Shown one piece after another: positions 15,001-22,800 of a DNA stretch of 64,000 bases (its first letter is position 1; each line of letters opens with the position of its first letter). A program made the translations under genes and the position numbers. The DNA comes from Nocardia amamiensis NBRC 102102 (GTDB lineage Bacteria; Actinomycetota; Actinomycetes; Mycobacteriales; Mycobacteriaceae). The DNA lies in NCBI RefSeq assembly GCF_001612745.1, contig NZ_BDBA01000032.1, forward strand, positions 19,601 through 83,600, written 5' to 3'. The notes under the pieces were generated by a model. It had not been told where the DNA came from. It saw nothing but the letters and a program-made list of their open reading frames with translations, and did not search any database.

Positions 15001-16823
15001 AGCCATCGCCGAACGGCTCCGGGCAGGCGTATCAGGAATTGCTGCGGATCTTCTCCGACGAGCTGAAGCTCGCACCGGCGCGGTTCGAGGGTGACAAGCG
15101 GTTCGAGGAGTACGGCGCGGACTCGGTGCTCATCGCCTCGGCCGTGCGCCGGATCGAGCAGGTTGTGGGTCAGCCTTTCGATCCAGCGCTGGTGCTGGAA
15201 TTCCCGACCTTGGACGCGCTGGCGGGGCTGCTGACCGAGCAGTTCCCGGAACGTTTCGCCGCAGCGCAGCAACCGGATGCCCCACGGCCGCCGAGCGCAG
15301 CAACCACGCGAGGAGCCGATCCGGTTGCGCCGCGTGGCGCGACAAACAGCTGGTCCGCCGATGCTCGGCGGGGCAGGGCCGCCGAACCCGTCGCCGTGGT
15401 CGGCATCGGCTGCCGTCTCCCGGGCGGCGACGATCCGGACTCCTTCTGGCGCATGCTCGCCGAGGGCCGATCCGGTATCCGAGAAGTGGATCCGGCGCGC
15501 TGGGATCCCGCACGGTTCTATCGTCCGACCGGCGGTCAAGGGCTCACCAACAGCAAGTGGGGCGGGTTCGTCGACGGCGTGGATCTGTTCGACCCGCAGT
15601 ACTTCAGGGTCAGCGACGAACAAGCGTGGCAGATGGATCCGCTGCAGCGGTTGCTGCTCGAGACGTCGGTGCTGGCCACCGCTGACGCGGGATACCGCCG
15701 CGAGGAGTTGGCGGGCAAACGGGTCGGCGTCTACGCGGGCAGCCGCGCGGCCAACTACTTCAACCGGATTCCGGTCGCCGACCGGCACACCATCATCGGC
15801 ATCGGCCAGAACTTCATCGCGGCCAGGATCTCCGACTACTTCGACTGGCACGCGGGCAATGTCGTGCTCGACAGCGCGTGCTCGTCCTCGCTGCTGTCGG
15901 TGCACCTGGCCTGCCAGGCACTGCGTGCGGGCGAGGTGGACGCCGCGCTGGCCGGCGGTGTGGAGGTGCTGCTCGACGAGATGCCGTTCGTCACGCTCTC
16001 GGCGGCGGGTGTGCTCTCGCCGAACGGCAGGTGCGCGACGTTCTCCGAGGACGCCGACGGTTTCGTGCCCGGTGAGGGTGCGGCGCTACTGCTGCTCAAG
16101 CGGCTCGACGACGCGCTCGCCGACGGTGATCGGATCTACGCGGTGCTGCGCGGCTCGGCCATCGGCAACGACGGGCACACCATGGGCATCACGACACCCA
16201 ATATGCGGGCGCAAATCGAGGTGGTCACCGCGGCGCTCGAGGTGGCGGGGATGTCGCCGGACGCACTGTCCTACCTGGAGGCGCACGGCACCGGCACTAT
16301 GATCGGCGACCCCATCGAATTGAAGGGGCTGGCCACCGTGCTGGGCGACCGATCGGGCCGCCTGGAGCCGTGCGCGGTCGGCAGCGTGAAAACCAATATC
16401 GGCCATCTGCTTTCCGCCGCGGGCATCGCCGGGGCCGTCAAGACGATCCTGGCCGTGCACCATGCGGCGCTGCCGCCGTCGCTGCATTGCGACAACCTCA
16501 ATCCGCGCTTCCAGTTCGCCGGTTCACCGCTGCAGGTCAACCGGGAGCTGCGCCCGTGGCGGCCCGCCGACGGCAGGCCCCGCGCCGCGGGCGTCAGCTC
16601 GTTCGGGTTCGGCGGCACCAATGCTCACCTCGTCGTCGAGCAGGCGCCCGATGGGCATCGGCCGACACGTCGTCCCCTTGATCCACCTGTCTTCCGCAAG
16701 AGGAGCTTCATGCTGCCGAAAACGGTTCCGAGCACACCCACGGAGCCCGCGCCACGGTTCGTGGTCCCGATGACGCCGAGCGCCCCGGCGCCGTCGTTCC
16801 TGCGCGTGGAGCCGCTGCGATGA
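1..16823 (+). CDS. Modular type I polyketide synthase, 5' end outside window (modules 1-3 plus KS of split module 4)
   Basis: Builds and processes a polyketide chain on carrier domains in the cytosol. Counting from the GTG at 66, the domains are: KS1 (20-445, Cys189, His324, His364), no AT but a retained linker ending YPFQRKRHW (about 576), DH1 (HRLRGVPTVP from His609, Asp759), ER (1055-1358), KR1 (1375-1565), ACP1 (Ser1676); KS2 (1909-2333, Cys2082), AT (2427-2730, Ser2521, HAFH 2621-2624, malonyl-type), DH2 (His2822, Asp2981), KR2 (catalytic part 3305-3490), ACP2 (Ser3593); KS3 (Cys4001), KR3 (4489-4950), ACP3 (Ser5020); KS4 (5109-5529, Cys5272), then a short tail. The reading frame is open from base 3 through the GTG at 66, that GTG has no ribosome binding site, and the preceding residues are a Pro/Thr-rich linker. 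I infer that the gene and earlier modules start left of the window. The stop overlaps the next start (ATGA). Confidence 0.95.
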   Translation, partial: SEQLTPSVYPTEPPVTPTASNVSRLTTPESDAAADAYADAIAIIGMGCRYPGGVRGPADLWHLLTTETDAVTEVPAHRWDVDAYFDPDPDAEGKTYTRWGGFVDGVEEFDAGFFDISVGEARMLDPQQRLLLETSWEALEHAGYPASRLEGSRTGVFVGLMSNDYAERMARADLAPNAWFGTGNLSSVASGRLSYFFGANGPSLTVDTACSSSLVTVHTAVRSLRSGECDLALAGGATVVLTPSLDIYFARARGLAADGRCKSFDARADGVVWSDGAGVLVLKRLADARRDGDRVLGLVRGSAVNSDGRSQGLSAPNGPAQERVIRAALADAAVEAAEIDYVETHGTGTALGDPIEVNALASVLADDRTEAAPLWIGSVKSNLGHTQAAAGIANIIKVIESMRHERIPASLHFRSGNPHIDWDSVAVRVVAEDRPWRRSRRPRRAGVSAFGISGTNAHVVIEEAPPAPETGPVDDSGPHLLVLSAKSTDALRELAGRYRDVLATHPETELVDTCAAAALGRTHFGERAAITFDTAAQLRAALDNVASGIAASGSVADLAVSSEAGDLARRYVSGDEIDWATVYSDRPRRHVDLPTYPFQRKRHWLELASRPDATPSSHVLPVTPEMFAGHRLRGVPTVPAAWLCTQLSGIAAQLPGTWVVTGLRLVTPLEVTVETTVRVTLDPGPDGYGVRIVGADGTSIADARLAVAEPDSFDEAAEDATPADARVWPAYYEKLALLGLDLGADYRCATEFRRISDTEAEAVFRLPEHDAETLDPILLDACLHTVVLTGASADALFLPSAINRAQLFGRPTVGDTTVRCRVRVTERGGRVVVGDATLRSASGRLLARLTGVCLLAAKTTVAAPKAAAAEGESSRTARLLHHVDWVPAQNAPVRGESAGRWLIFSDGAVGDVVAAGLAARAAQTVVVRPEDIGDPATPIDLVDTSAAHGIVFAWTATTSQTRIDAALRLARALDASGRPPAALWLLTVNAQRVVASDRPDPDQALLWGLGRTLATEHPEFGCRLLDVPEESADGPLIAEGMLGGREAGEFAIRDGRWLVARLEAGAAPAEDYRLVAHRSGEFDKLRLESGTRRAPGTGEVEIAVAATGINAHDIWVASGLHPDAAAALGLECAGRVVAVGAGVADFAVGDRVVALAGGSFASYVTVDHRLVAALPDRLSFAEGATVPFSFTAAWHALFDVGALRAGDRVLVHAPADGIGMAAVQLAAHAGAQVFTTAALRRWADSAGLPVAQIDAWRSHELAELVRGATAGRGLDVVVHALAGDLAARGAEILCPGGRFVEVIDPVQTRVSGRHDIDHREFDPATVDPQRLGVLLRAVMALFEQGALHALPHAVHGIHNAAKAFRAMSQREHPGRAVLLGRDAIPVSTGRGDRLTDGTYLVTGGFGGLGAAAARWLAARGAGHLVLVGRRAPDAAGSQLLESLRTSGVRVAARQVDVSDRAGVAALLRSIAEAGFPPLRGVVHCAGVLDDGVVTEQSWSRFETVLGPKYYAARHFDELTRDQPIDLFITYSSVAGVLGTAGQANYAAANAALDALAWRRRAEGLPALSIAWGPFADVGMAADRADITARLTRRGLPPLFVADADVALDHLLQLDSATPGVFDFVPQRWYGSGTSTTAAPATAIAREVSTTPTTVPQPKAPNDSALWEKIVQRVAMRVLDRASELDPDLPLHDTGVDSLTGMELRAALAAEIGMPLPAGLVFDYPTVRDIARFLQRKGAPAPTRGDSTGPGDVRGIESPALEPSASAPIERPVSATLEHGLSATLEHRLSATPEPPVLAKPESPVLATPELLTSAARERQVSAAAEAPSSATAPPMSTGAQPPLSATTEPSISAVLEGRASATTERPVSATTERPMSATAERSASTTATPSAWYGAETSAPQSASISEGSGRAVRSDVGYDDGDQLENDHDPIVIVGMSCRFPGGVRTPEEFWDLLWHGRDAITEVPPQRWDIDAYYDPDPAALGTMYTRWGGFIDGADEFDPAFFGIGAAEARAMDPQQRLLLETSWEALERSGRAPGGLAGSRTGVFVGLCFSEYPGTPTQAANPTAIGAYSVIGSAPSVAAGRLAYALGLQGPAVTLDTACSSSLVALQSAWDGLRAGRCDLALVGGVNLQLAPETTIGFCRLASLSPDGRSRAFDADANGYVRADGCGVLVLTRLSEARRTGDRVLAVVRGVAVNHDGRSNGLTAPNGPAQQRVITDALARAGVQPDAVDYVETHGTGTPLGDPIEATALAEVYGTGRTQPLLIGSVKTNIGHTEGAAGVAGVIKAVLMLQHGQIPPSLHFHTPNPLIDWADVPLEVVREAREWPRSGNEPTIGVSSFGMSGTNAHVILGQGDPAPPRQPGMPNAQVLVLSARNEAALTAAARQWADETLLAQAAFGDLAYTAATARTHFEERLAVVAGTGADAAQSLRDGKAIRGRVERAATVKVALLFTGQGAQYPGMARELFDSEPVFRDALRQCDAVLGPIEDGIGLLDALYGEHDAGLLRRTVFTQPALFAVEWALWELWRAWGIAPAAVLGHSVGEYVAACAAGAMTMEDALRLIAVRGRLMQRLPDGGGMLAVDASADQIASLVARYAPAVSVAGYNGPAQVVVAGPRSALDLLRDDLSTNGIHATPLSVSHAFHSPAMDPILDDLAAAAARAAFTDPAIPLISNLTGAPLQAGELTPDYWARHARQPVRFAQGMQAIAGLGIGTFLEIGPQPTLSTLGGRVLGDSARFVASLRRGRGDRETMMTALAHLYVGGVPVNWEQVHRSHSRRRVLAPTYPFQRQRYWVESRTGAAPRPAARIPARPGVAVRTDLPGAAVDFDLTLRPDAPRYLADHVVDRNVVVPGAWFVSTIAATAREVGAGEVVAIDDLVITSGLTLTGPQPVRVRFEPSTDGFAVLVTAETAEGPRIHARARVLAGRHRLPAGASRADILRRCPEHLAGADFYALLATAGLPYGPAFRRVVDVHVGEREALVTLSGPDTDAGPGMVHPVLLDAAFQATYAAMSPRAGDHTWVPFAVDRVLVPAGAGTVRFGHVRVVEQTPQLCVADVRLLDEEGCPVLVAEGLRVMRTPTPDPARRPSGHAAADRSAADTYRIDWREAESALPGAATGRWLVVGAGGFADALAEVLRVRGAECVLARPGRGFAFRAEDEFEVDLGVPAAVRALLGAVSDGRTPLRGIVSAVALPTSDAPAPAHAESLVVGALHLVQAAALAGEPAVWLLTRDGQRVDPSDRVAPEQSALWGFARSAQLEQREMGCRVIDLDQHTAAEKVVDVLVAPSGPRQLALRGRSRRVPRLVPLEALPDVTTMPDTGGTVLITGGLGGVGLLVARWLVDRGWRELVLAGRSAPGAQAEAMIAELRGRGARISVRSLDVADRDAVAATLDWIDRELPPLAGVAHLAGVLDDGVIAEQTAARVGRVLAPKTFGAWHLHELTASQSLRFFLLFSSAAGVVGLPGQSSYGAANAFLDGLAELRRAVGVPALSIAWGPWADTGMMERLTGGAMERLARRGYGLLGTEQALETLSRVFDSATTGAITTLPLLPPAAGADVPDVLSDAVAPVQTGENHSATTDVSGLAVEMEALVRRCLGLGPDADLDRPLHELGLDSVAALEIRDELSRSSGHRLPATLAFEYPTPRAVLDLLVQLGTTRTSAPSSTEVHGDSPLRTAARTSAPAVHGAATSANGADHALRNGTSATSNWSMTPVHQAATNGGLNPHADEPRTNGGLIHRGSEATTNGGLNSHGNEPTNGLQHRADEPRTTGRLDHRGEELATNVNRGNEPATNGAADHRGVVNDGSEQRTPEPPNQQRPVVTERASADSSMMAPNAMAGSSSGYRADAVGDIAIVGVSGRYPGADGLDEYWRVLVEGRDCITEIPLERWDHSRYFVPDRHNPFTSYTKWGGFLDDVDCFDPQFFAISPREAEVLDPQERLFLQTAWAALEDAGHTRADLARGGLRPEEAGVFVGVMWGTYQMFGAEESRLGRGTLPGSTFWSIPNRVSHALDFQGPSIAVDTACSSSLTALHLACQSLRTGECRLAVVGGVNLSLHPYKFVALSQGQFASTDGRCRSFGAGGDGYVAGEGVGAMVLRPLADAEADGDTIYGVIKGTAVNHGGRVNGFTVPNPAVQAAVIRSALRVGGVDPASVSYIEAHGTGTALGDPIEIAGLAKVFGAAGVAELPIGSVKSNVGHLEAAAGVAALTKVLLQLRHETIVPSLHATPPNPNIDFAATPFRIPTGPRPWPSGDPSRPRRATVSSFGAGGANANVVIEEYVDRRPETRFSGGQVVPVSARDSDRLVDYVAALDRFLAGQQPNLADLAYTMQVGRQPGRARAAFVARDIDRLRAAVRAWIDDAPGARDCRDAAEDSRIARWLGGGDIDWATVRDPGPRRRIPAPTYPFARERYWIPDVPSTPESTPVQFTHAATTPVQEQPAQSTPMHRSAPGQFTPVRSASAPQTTATPEPTATAQSTPVQQSTPTAQPAATTQSPATQRPVPGANPRPARQLARTDRRLLVPVWRELPLPVGDLRSRRTLVVYDARTPHPLVAALTAATGDPGRLVRVPQAPDGLARDDFDAGARHGRELMARYPDTDSVIDLCDLAPAPGGRPTGDLGRMGLYQGTIEARTGALALIHLTAGQPGTDGPESAPLGGLAAALAEEIRGVRTRSVHLVAERDAVCADPARLLEILGAECTADDGAPRVRYRGRAREAVEFADAIPRDGLAVDPARTYVVTGGTRGLGAEFAAALVERGARRLAILGREPLPPATEWDRVAGGSGSDADKVRRLIALRDRGAAVRTYFGSLADEASLTGFFDQVRRELGPIGGVLHCAGSVSPESPAFVRKTGPAVATVLAPKLAGTAVLADVLAADRPDFFVLFSSVSAVLPGLAVGLSDYAMANAHLDRFAEAQHAAGRTWFRSINWPSFRDTGFGEVTSAAYRATGLPALTAAEGFDLLDAALGLPEAPVVLPYHGAALHLSTRASQSAVAVRPASPTAAAQPSPNGSGQAYQELLRIFSDELKLAPARFEGDKRFEEYGADSVLIASAVRRIEQVVGQPFDPALVLEFPTLDALAGLLTEQFPERFAAAQQPDAPRPPSAATTRGADPVAPRGATNSWSADARRGRAAEPVAVVGIGCRLPGGDDPDSFWRMLAEGRSGIREVDPARWDPARFYRPTGGQGLTNSKWGGFVDGVDLFDPQYFRVSDEQAWQMDPLQRLLLETSVLATADAGYRREELAGKRVGVYAGSRAANYFNRIPVADRHTIIGIGQNFIAARISDYFDWHAGNVVLDSACSSSLLSVHLACQALRAGEVDAALAGGVEVLLDEMPFVTLSAAGVLSPNGRCATFSEDADGFVPGEGAALLLLKRLDDALADGDRIYAVLRGSAIGNDGHTMGITTPNMRAQIEVVTAALEVAGMSPDALSYLEAHGTGTMIGDPIELKGLATVLGDRSGRLEPCAVGSVKTNIGHLLSAAGIAGAVKTILAVHHAALPPSLHCDNLNPRFQFAGSPLQVNRELRPWRPADGRPRAAGVSSFGFGGTNAHLVVEQAPDGHRPTRRPLDPPVFRKRSFMLPKTVPSTPTEPAPRFVVPMTPSAPAPSFLRVEPLR
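5318..5665 (+). repeat. In-frame 24-bp (8-residue) tandem repeat in the PKS linker between modules 1 and 2
   Basis: The linker after ACP1 is a run of about 14 degenerate 8-residue units such as TLEHGLSA, TLEHRLSA, TPEPPVLA, KPESPVLA, TERPVSAT and TERPMSAT. The period is 24 bases, so the frame is always kept. The copies nearest the 5' side are almost identical at the DNA level, which suggests recent slippage or unequal exchange. It probably acts as a flexible tether. Confidence 0.85.
11140..11400 (+). repeat. In-frame TNGGL/HRGxE repeat in the PKS linker between modules 2 and 3
   Basis: The region after ACP2 encodes repeated Asn-Gly-Gly-Leu blocks separated by His/Arg/Gly/Glu-rich spacers (TNGGLNPHADEPR, TNGGLIHRGSEAT, TNGGLNSHGNEP). 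Units are about 13-16 residues and irregular, but always multiples of three bases. The repeat family is unrelated to that in the preceding linker. Confidence 0.75.
13235..13530 (+). repeat. Low-complexity Thr/Pro/Gln repeat between KS3 and KR3
   Basis: The spacer between KS3 and the KR3 structural part is almost entirely Ser/Thr-Pro-Val-Gln, with recurring STPVQ, TPVQ and STP blocks. There is no recognisable domain here. It lies where an AT would sit in a cis-AT module, so the module has a disordered linker instead of an acyltransferase. Confidence 0.7.
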
Positions 16824-19800
16824 GAGGGATCGATCTGGACAGCTTCGCCACCACCCTGCACGCCGACGACCCGGTGGTGCGCGACCATCGCGTGCACGGC
16901 GTGCGGATCCTGCCCGGCGTGGTGTATCTCGACATGATCCTGCGCGCCGCGATGGCGGCCGGTTATCAGCCCGCCGATCTGACCATCCGGGAGGCGCTGT
17001 TCCAGCGTCCGGTCGCCCTCGCCGAGGACGGCGCGGTGCGTATCGCGTTCCGGGTGGATCGCCCGACCGGGCGGATCACCATCGACGTGCAGCGACTGGA
17101 CCGAACAGGCGCGCCGTACGGGCCGGTCGATCCCGTCGCGGAATGCGTTCTGGTGCAATCGGATGCGCCGGGCGAGCCGCGGGCGGATACCGCAGCCGGG
17201 TCCGCGCAGGGGCGCGGCATGGCCGAGCTGTACGCGCAGAGCGGCGGCCGTGGCATCGAGCATCGCGATTTCATGCGGGCCACAGGGCATTTCACACGCA
17301 GCGGCGACGTCGTCACCGCGACGATGGGTCTAGGCCCCGAGGCAGCCGCGCACCTGCCCGGCTTCCTTTTGCATCCCACGTTTTTGGACGCTTCGACGAT
17401 CGTTCCGTTCGTCGATCCGCGACGGCTGGGAGCCGACGACGACAGCGCGTTCATCCCGATCTACTTCGGCGACGTGCAAGCCTGGCGGGCCACGCCGGAG
17501 CGGGTCTTCGTACGGGCATCGGTCCGCGGCGGTGGGCAGGGCGGAGACCTGCTCGAAGCCGATGTGGCACTCTACGCCCCGGATGGATCGCCGGTGGTGC
17601 GCTATCGGCTGACCTCCAAGCGTGTGCGCGGCAGCGCGGACATCCAACGGTTGCTGACACCGATGGAAGCGACCGCGACGCCGATACCGCACGGTCCCGC
17701 GCCCGCCAACCCAGCGGCCGCGCACTACGATCCGTCGGTTACCGGCCCGGCACCCGCCGCGCAACACGATCCCTCGGCCACTATCCAAGCACCCGCCGCA
17801 CAACACGGTCCGTCGGCTACCGGCCCGGCCACCGCCACGCAGCACGGTCCGTCTGCCAACAGCCCGGCTGCGGCGGCGGACGCCCTACGGGTGCTGATCG
17901 CCGCCGACCTGGCTGCCCTGGTCGCCGTCGAACTGGGTGCCGATGCTTCCGGTATCGCCACCGGCGTGGGGTTCTACGAACTCGGCCTGGATTCCGGGCG
18001 CTTGCTGCGCCTGACCGCCGAACTGGAAGGACGGGTGGGCGAGCCGCTGTATCCGACGCTGCTGTTCGAGTACCAGACCATCGATGCGCTCGCTGGTCAC
18101 CTCGCCGAGACAGTTGGCGCGAAGTATCGACCAGTCACCGCCACCACAGTTCCGCACACGACCGCGCACCAACCCGGCCCAGCGACGAGCCCGGCTGAAT
18201 TTGCCACACAGTCAAAGAGATTCGGTTCGGAATCAACGGAGCTGGGTTCGGCGCCGCAAGCAGTCGCCTCGAACGCAGACTCAACCGAATTCCGTTCGGC
18301 CCAGCCGACCGCGCTGACGGCGGAACTGCCCCTCGCTTTGTCGAGAACTGTCGACCCCGCGGCCGAAGACGCTTCAGCGGCCGGGGACGAGCTGGTCACC
18401 TTTGGGTTCGACTGGGAACTCGACACCGCCGCGCATTCTCGCCGGGAAGCGACCAGCCTGCTCGTCTTCGACACGACCGACCGCCCCTACCGGCACACCG
18501 GGGCCGCCGCCGTGGTCAGGGTGCAGCCTGGTGACGATTTCCTCTCCGGTGCAAGTGATTTCGTTGTCAACCCGGCAGACCCACGGCATATGGGCCTGCT
18601 GGTCGAGCAGCTGATGGCCCGTGCGCTGCGCTTCGACGCCGCCCTGTATCTGTGGCCCGAATCGATCGGCGACGATGATTCCCGGGACTTGATCGACGGC
18701 GTGTACTTGCCGCTGCGTGATCTTGTGCGTGCGACAACCGGGGTGTCCGAACCGCCGGTACGGCTGGTGCTCGCCGTGCTGCGCACGACACCCGTAGGTG
18801 AGCTGAGCTGCGCTCTTCTGGGTGGTTTCGCCCGCACGCTGCGGCTGGAGCAGCCGCATCCGATCCTGCGTGCCGTGCAGTGCGAGCCCGGCGCGGCGAT
18901 CGATGACATCGTGGCCGCCGAACTGGGCGTCGAGGAACGCCACCCCGCCACCGAGATCCGCTATCGCGGCGGCCGACGCGAGATCCGGCTGCCCCGACTG
19001 CGTACGGACTCCGCGACCGCTGGCGACGCGGTGCTGCGGACGGGATCGGTGGTCGTGGTGACCGGCGGATTCGGCGGCATCGCCCGGCATCTGGCACGCC
19101 GTCTCGCGACCGACTACGGCGCGCGTCTGGTGCTCGTATCGCGTCGTCCGCTCGATGCGGCAGGCGCTGGTCTGCTCGCCGAGCTCAACGACCTCGGCGC
19201 GGAAGCGGTGCATGTGCGCGCCGACGTGTCGATCGCCGAGGACGCCGAGCGCGTCGCCGCGATCGCGCATGCCACATTCGGGCCGGTCGAGGTGCTTTAC
19301 CACGGTGCGGGACAGCTGCGCGACGGGCTGGTGTCCGGCACCGGCCGCGACGAAGCGGTTTCGGTTCTGGCACCGAAGGTGCACGGCGCGCGGCACCTGA
19401 CCCGCGCGCTGCCGGAGGCCCGGCTGACGGTCTTGTTCTCCTCGGTCTCCGCGGTGCTCGGCAATCCGGGACAGGCCGACTACGCGGCGGCCAACCGCTA
19501 TCTCGACGTCTTCGCCGAACAGCGTGACCAGGCCGGAACCAGGACGGTGAGCGTCAACTGGCCGCTGTGGGCCGAGGGCGGCATGCATCCGCCCGCCGAG
19601 CAGATCGCCGCGCTGCGGCGCGCCGGGATCGGACTGCTGCCCACCGCGACCGGACTCGACCTGCTGCTGTCGTGCGCCGCGCTGGACCGCGCCCAGCTCG
19701 CCGCGGTCTGGGGCGACCCCGAAGTCGTGCGCGCCCGGCTGCGCCCGGCCGCCGCGCAGGCGAGCGTTTCCGTCGAGCCGGTGACCGCCGGCGAGCACCT

Positions 19801-22800
19801 TGCCCCGATGCGGCCGGCAGGCGTCGAGGAGCCGATCGCGATCGTCGGGATCAGCGGGCGCTACCCGCACGCCGACGACCTCGACGAGTTCTGGCGCAAT
19901 CTGCGCGACGGCCACGACGCCGTCGGCCCTGTTCCTGCCGAACGCTGGTGGTTGACCGCGGCCCGAGACACCCCCGGCGCACCACCGATGACCGGTGGCT
20001 TCCTCAGCGACGTAGGCGGTTTCGACCCCCAGTTCTTCCGCATTCCCCCCGTCCAGGCGCCACTGCTGGATCCGCAGGAGCGGTTGTTCCTGCAACAGGC
20101 GTATGCCGCACTGGAGCATGCGGGCTACCACCACACCGATCCCACCGTTCGGGATCGGCGCGTCGGTGTATTCGTCGGGGCTACCTGGAGCGACTACCGA
20201 CTGCTGGGGGTGGCGGCTACCCGTGACGGCGATCCGGTCGCCGTAGCCTCGATTCCGTCGTCCATCGCCAACCGCACCTCCTACACCCTCGGCCTGCGCG
20301 GACCGAGTCTCACCGTGGACACCGCCTGCTCGGCATCGCTGACCGCCCTGCACCTGGCGCGGCGCGCCGTGCTGGATGGCGAATGCGACGCCGCGATCGT
20401 CGGCGGCGTGAATCTGCTGTTGCACGAGGACAAGTTCCTGCTGCTGAGCAGCCTGGGCATGATGTCGGACAGCGGCCGCTGCAGGCCGTTCGCCGCGAGC
20501 GCCGACGGCTATGTCCCGGGTGAAGGTGTCGGTGCCCTGTATCTGAAGCCGCTGTCCGCCGCTCGCGCCGACGGTGACACCATCCACGGACTGGTCCTGG
20601 GCAGCGCCGTCAATCACGGCGGCCAGACTTCCGGGTACAGCGTGCCGCACCCCGGCGCGCAGGCCGAGGTGATCACCGACGCGCTGCGGGCGGCGGGGGT
20701 CGATCCGGCAAGGGTCGACTACCTGGAGGCGCACGGCACCGGAACGCCGCTCGGCGATCCGATCGAAATCGCGGGTCTGGCCGCGGCATTCGGCCGATCC
20801 GATGGAACCGGTCGCTCCCGCGCGCTCGGCTCGACCAAATCGAACATCGGCCATCTCGAAGCGGCCGCGGGCGTCGCGGGGCTGACCCGCGTGCTACTGC
20901 AGATGCGGCATGGACGGATCGCGCCGACCCTGCATGCGGCCCAGGCCAATCCGGCCATCGCGTTCAACTCGGTGCCGTTCCATCTGCCACGCGAGTTGGA
21001 GGACTGGCCGCGGCGCACGGTCGACGGCGTCACCGTGCCGCGGCATGCGGGTGTCAGCGCGTTCGGCGCCGGCGGCGCCAATGCCCATGTGGTGCTCGCC
21101 GAATTCGTCGACGACCGAGCTCGGTCCAGGGTGCCAGGTGGGTCGGAGATCTTCGTGCTGTCGGCACGCACAGCGGCCCAGCTGCACCGCTACGCCGACA
21201 TCATGGCGCAGCACTTCCGTGCGCTCGACCCCGACGATTTCACCGACGCGGTACGCACATTGCAGGTGGGCAGGCCCGCGCTCGCGCACCGGCTGGCGGT
21301 GGTCGCGTCCTCGCCTTCCGCGGTGGCCGACGCGCTCGACCAATTCCGCACCGATCAGCTCGGTCCGGTGGTGACCGGCACAGTGGACGCGCAAACCCGT
21401 CCGCTGTTCGGCCCACCGGCGAGCGATCAGGACCTGGCTCGCCAGTGGGTCGCGGGCGCCGACATCGATTGGCATGCCCGCGGCGGCCCGCAGAGACGAA
21501 TTCCGTTGCCGGGCTACCCCTTCGACCGCACCAATTACTGGATCAGCACGCCGCCGCGCTCCGGCTTCGACGCCGCGGTGGCCCAGTTCGAGGCGGCTAC
21601 CGGGCCCGCGGGCATCGTGGAGCCCGGCAAACCCGAGCTCGGCCGCTACGCGGCGATGCTGCTGTTCACCACGCTCGCCGGGATGGGTCTCACGCCAGGG
21701 GAGTGGACCGCCGAGTCACTGGACGCGGCACTGGGTGTGCGGCCCGAGTTCGCTCGGTTGCGCACCAGCTGTCTGGACATCCTGCTGCGGCATGGGCTCG
21801 TCCGGTCGCAGCGGGGCAGCATCGTCGTGCCCGGCCCGCCTCCCGGCACGAGCGGCATGCGCGCCGACCTGCTCGCACGCTTCCCGGAGACCGAGGCGTA
21901 CGTGACCCTGCTCGATGCGTGTCTGGCCGCGTATCCCCGCGTGCTGCGCGGGGAGCTGTCCGCCACGGAGGTGTTGTTCCCCGGCGGCGACCTGGAGCTG
22001 GTCGGCGCGATCTATCGCGGCAACGCCGCCTACGACTTCACCAACGGCCTGCTTGCCGAGTTGGTGTCGAACCTCGCGCAGCAGCGCCGCACCGCGCGCC
22101 CCTTGCGTGTGGTCGAGATCGGCGCGGGCACAGGCGGTTCCACGCACAGCGTGCTCGCAGCACTCACCGGACATGGGATCGCGTACGAGTACCACTACAC
22201 CGACGTCTCGCACAGTTTCGTCGCGCACGGACGGCGCACCTTCGGCATGTACCCTGACCTGCGTTTCGCCGTCCTGGACATCGAGACCGATCCGGTCGCG
22301 CAAGGGTTTCCCGCGGGCGACGCCGACCTGGTTGTGTGCGCCAACGTCCTGCACGCCACGCGGTCGGTCGACTCGGCACTGCGGAACGCGCGACGGCTGC
22401 TGGCACCAGGCGGCGTACTGGCATTCACCGAAGCGACCACCGATCTCGAAGTGCTCGCACTGACCTTCGGCCTGCTCGAGGGCTGGCACGCCTACCGCGA
22501 TCCCGCAGCGCGAATCCCGCACTCGCCGTTGCTGTCCGAACAACAATGGCGCGCGGCCCTGAGCGCCGCGGGATTCTCCGGAGTCCGAGCGTGGGGTCCC
22601 GGCCTGTCCGCGGACCCCGAACCGAGCTTCCGGCTGCTCGCCGCCGTCACCGCCGCCACGCCCGCCGATGCTCGGCCCGAACCCGACGTCCTCCCGGAAC
22701 CGGCGCAAGCTGCCGCGACCGGCGCATTCACACAGGCCGCCCACACCCCGGCGCTGGAATCCCAACGCATCGGCGCCACCCCGCAAACGGCGCAAGCTGC

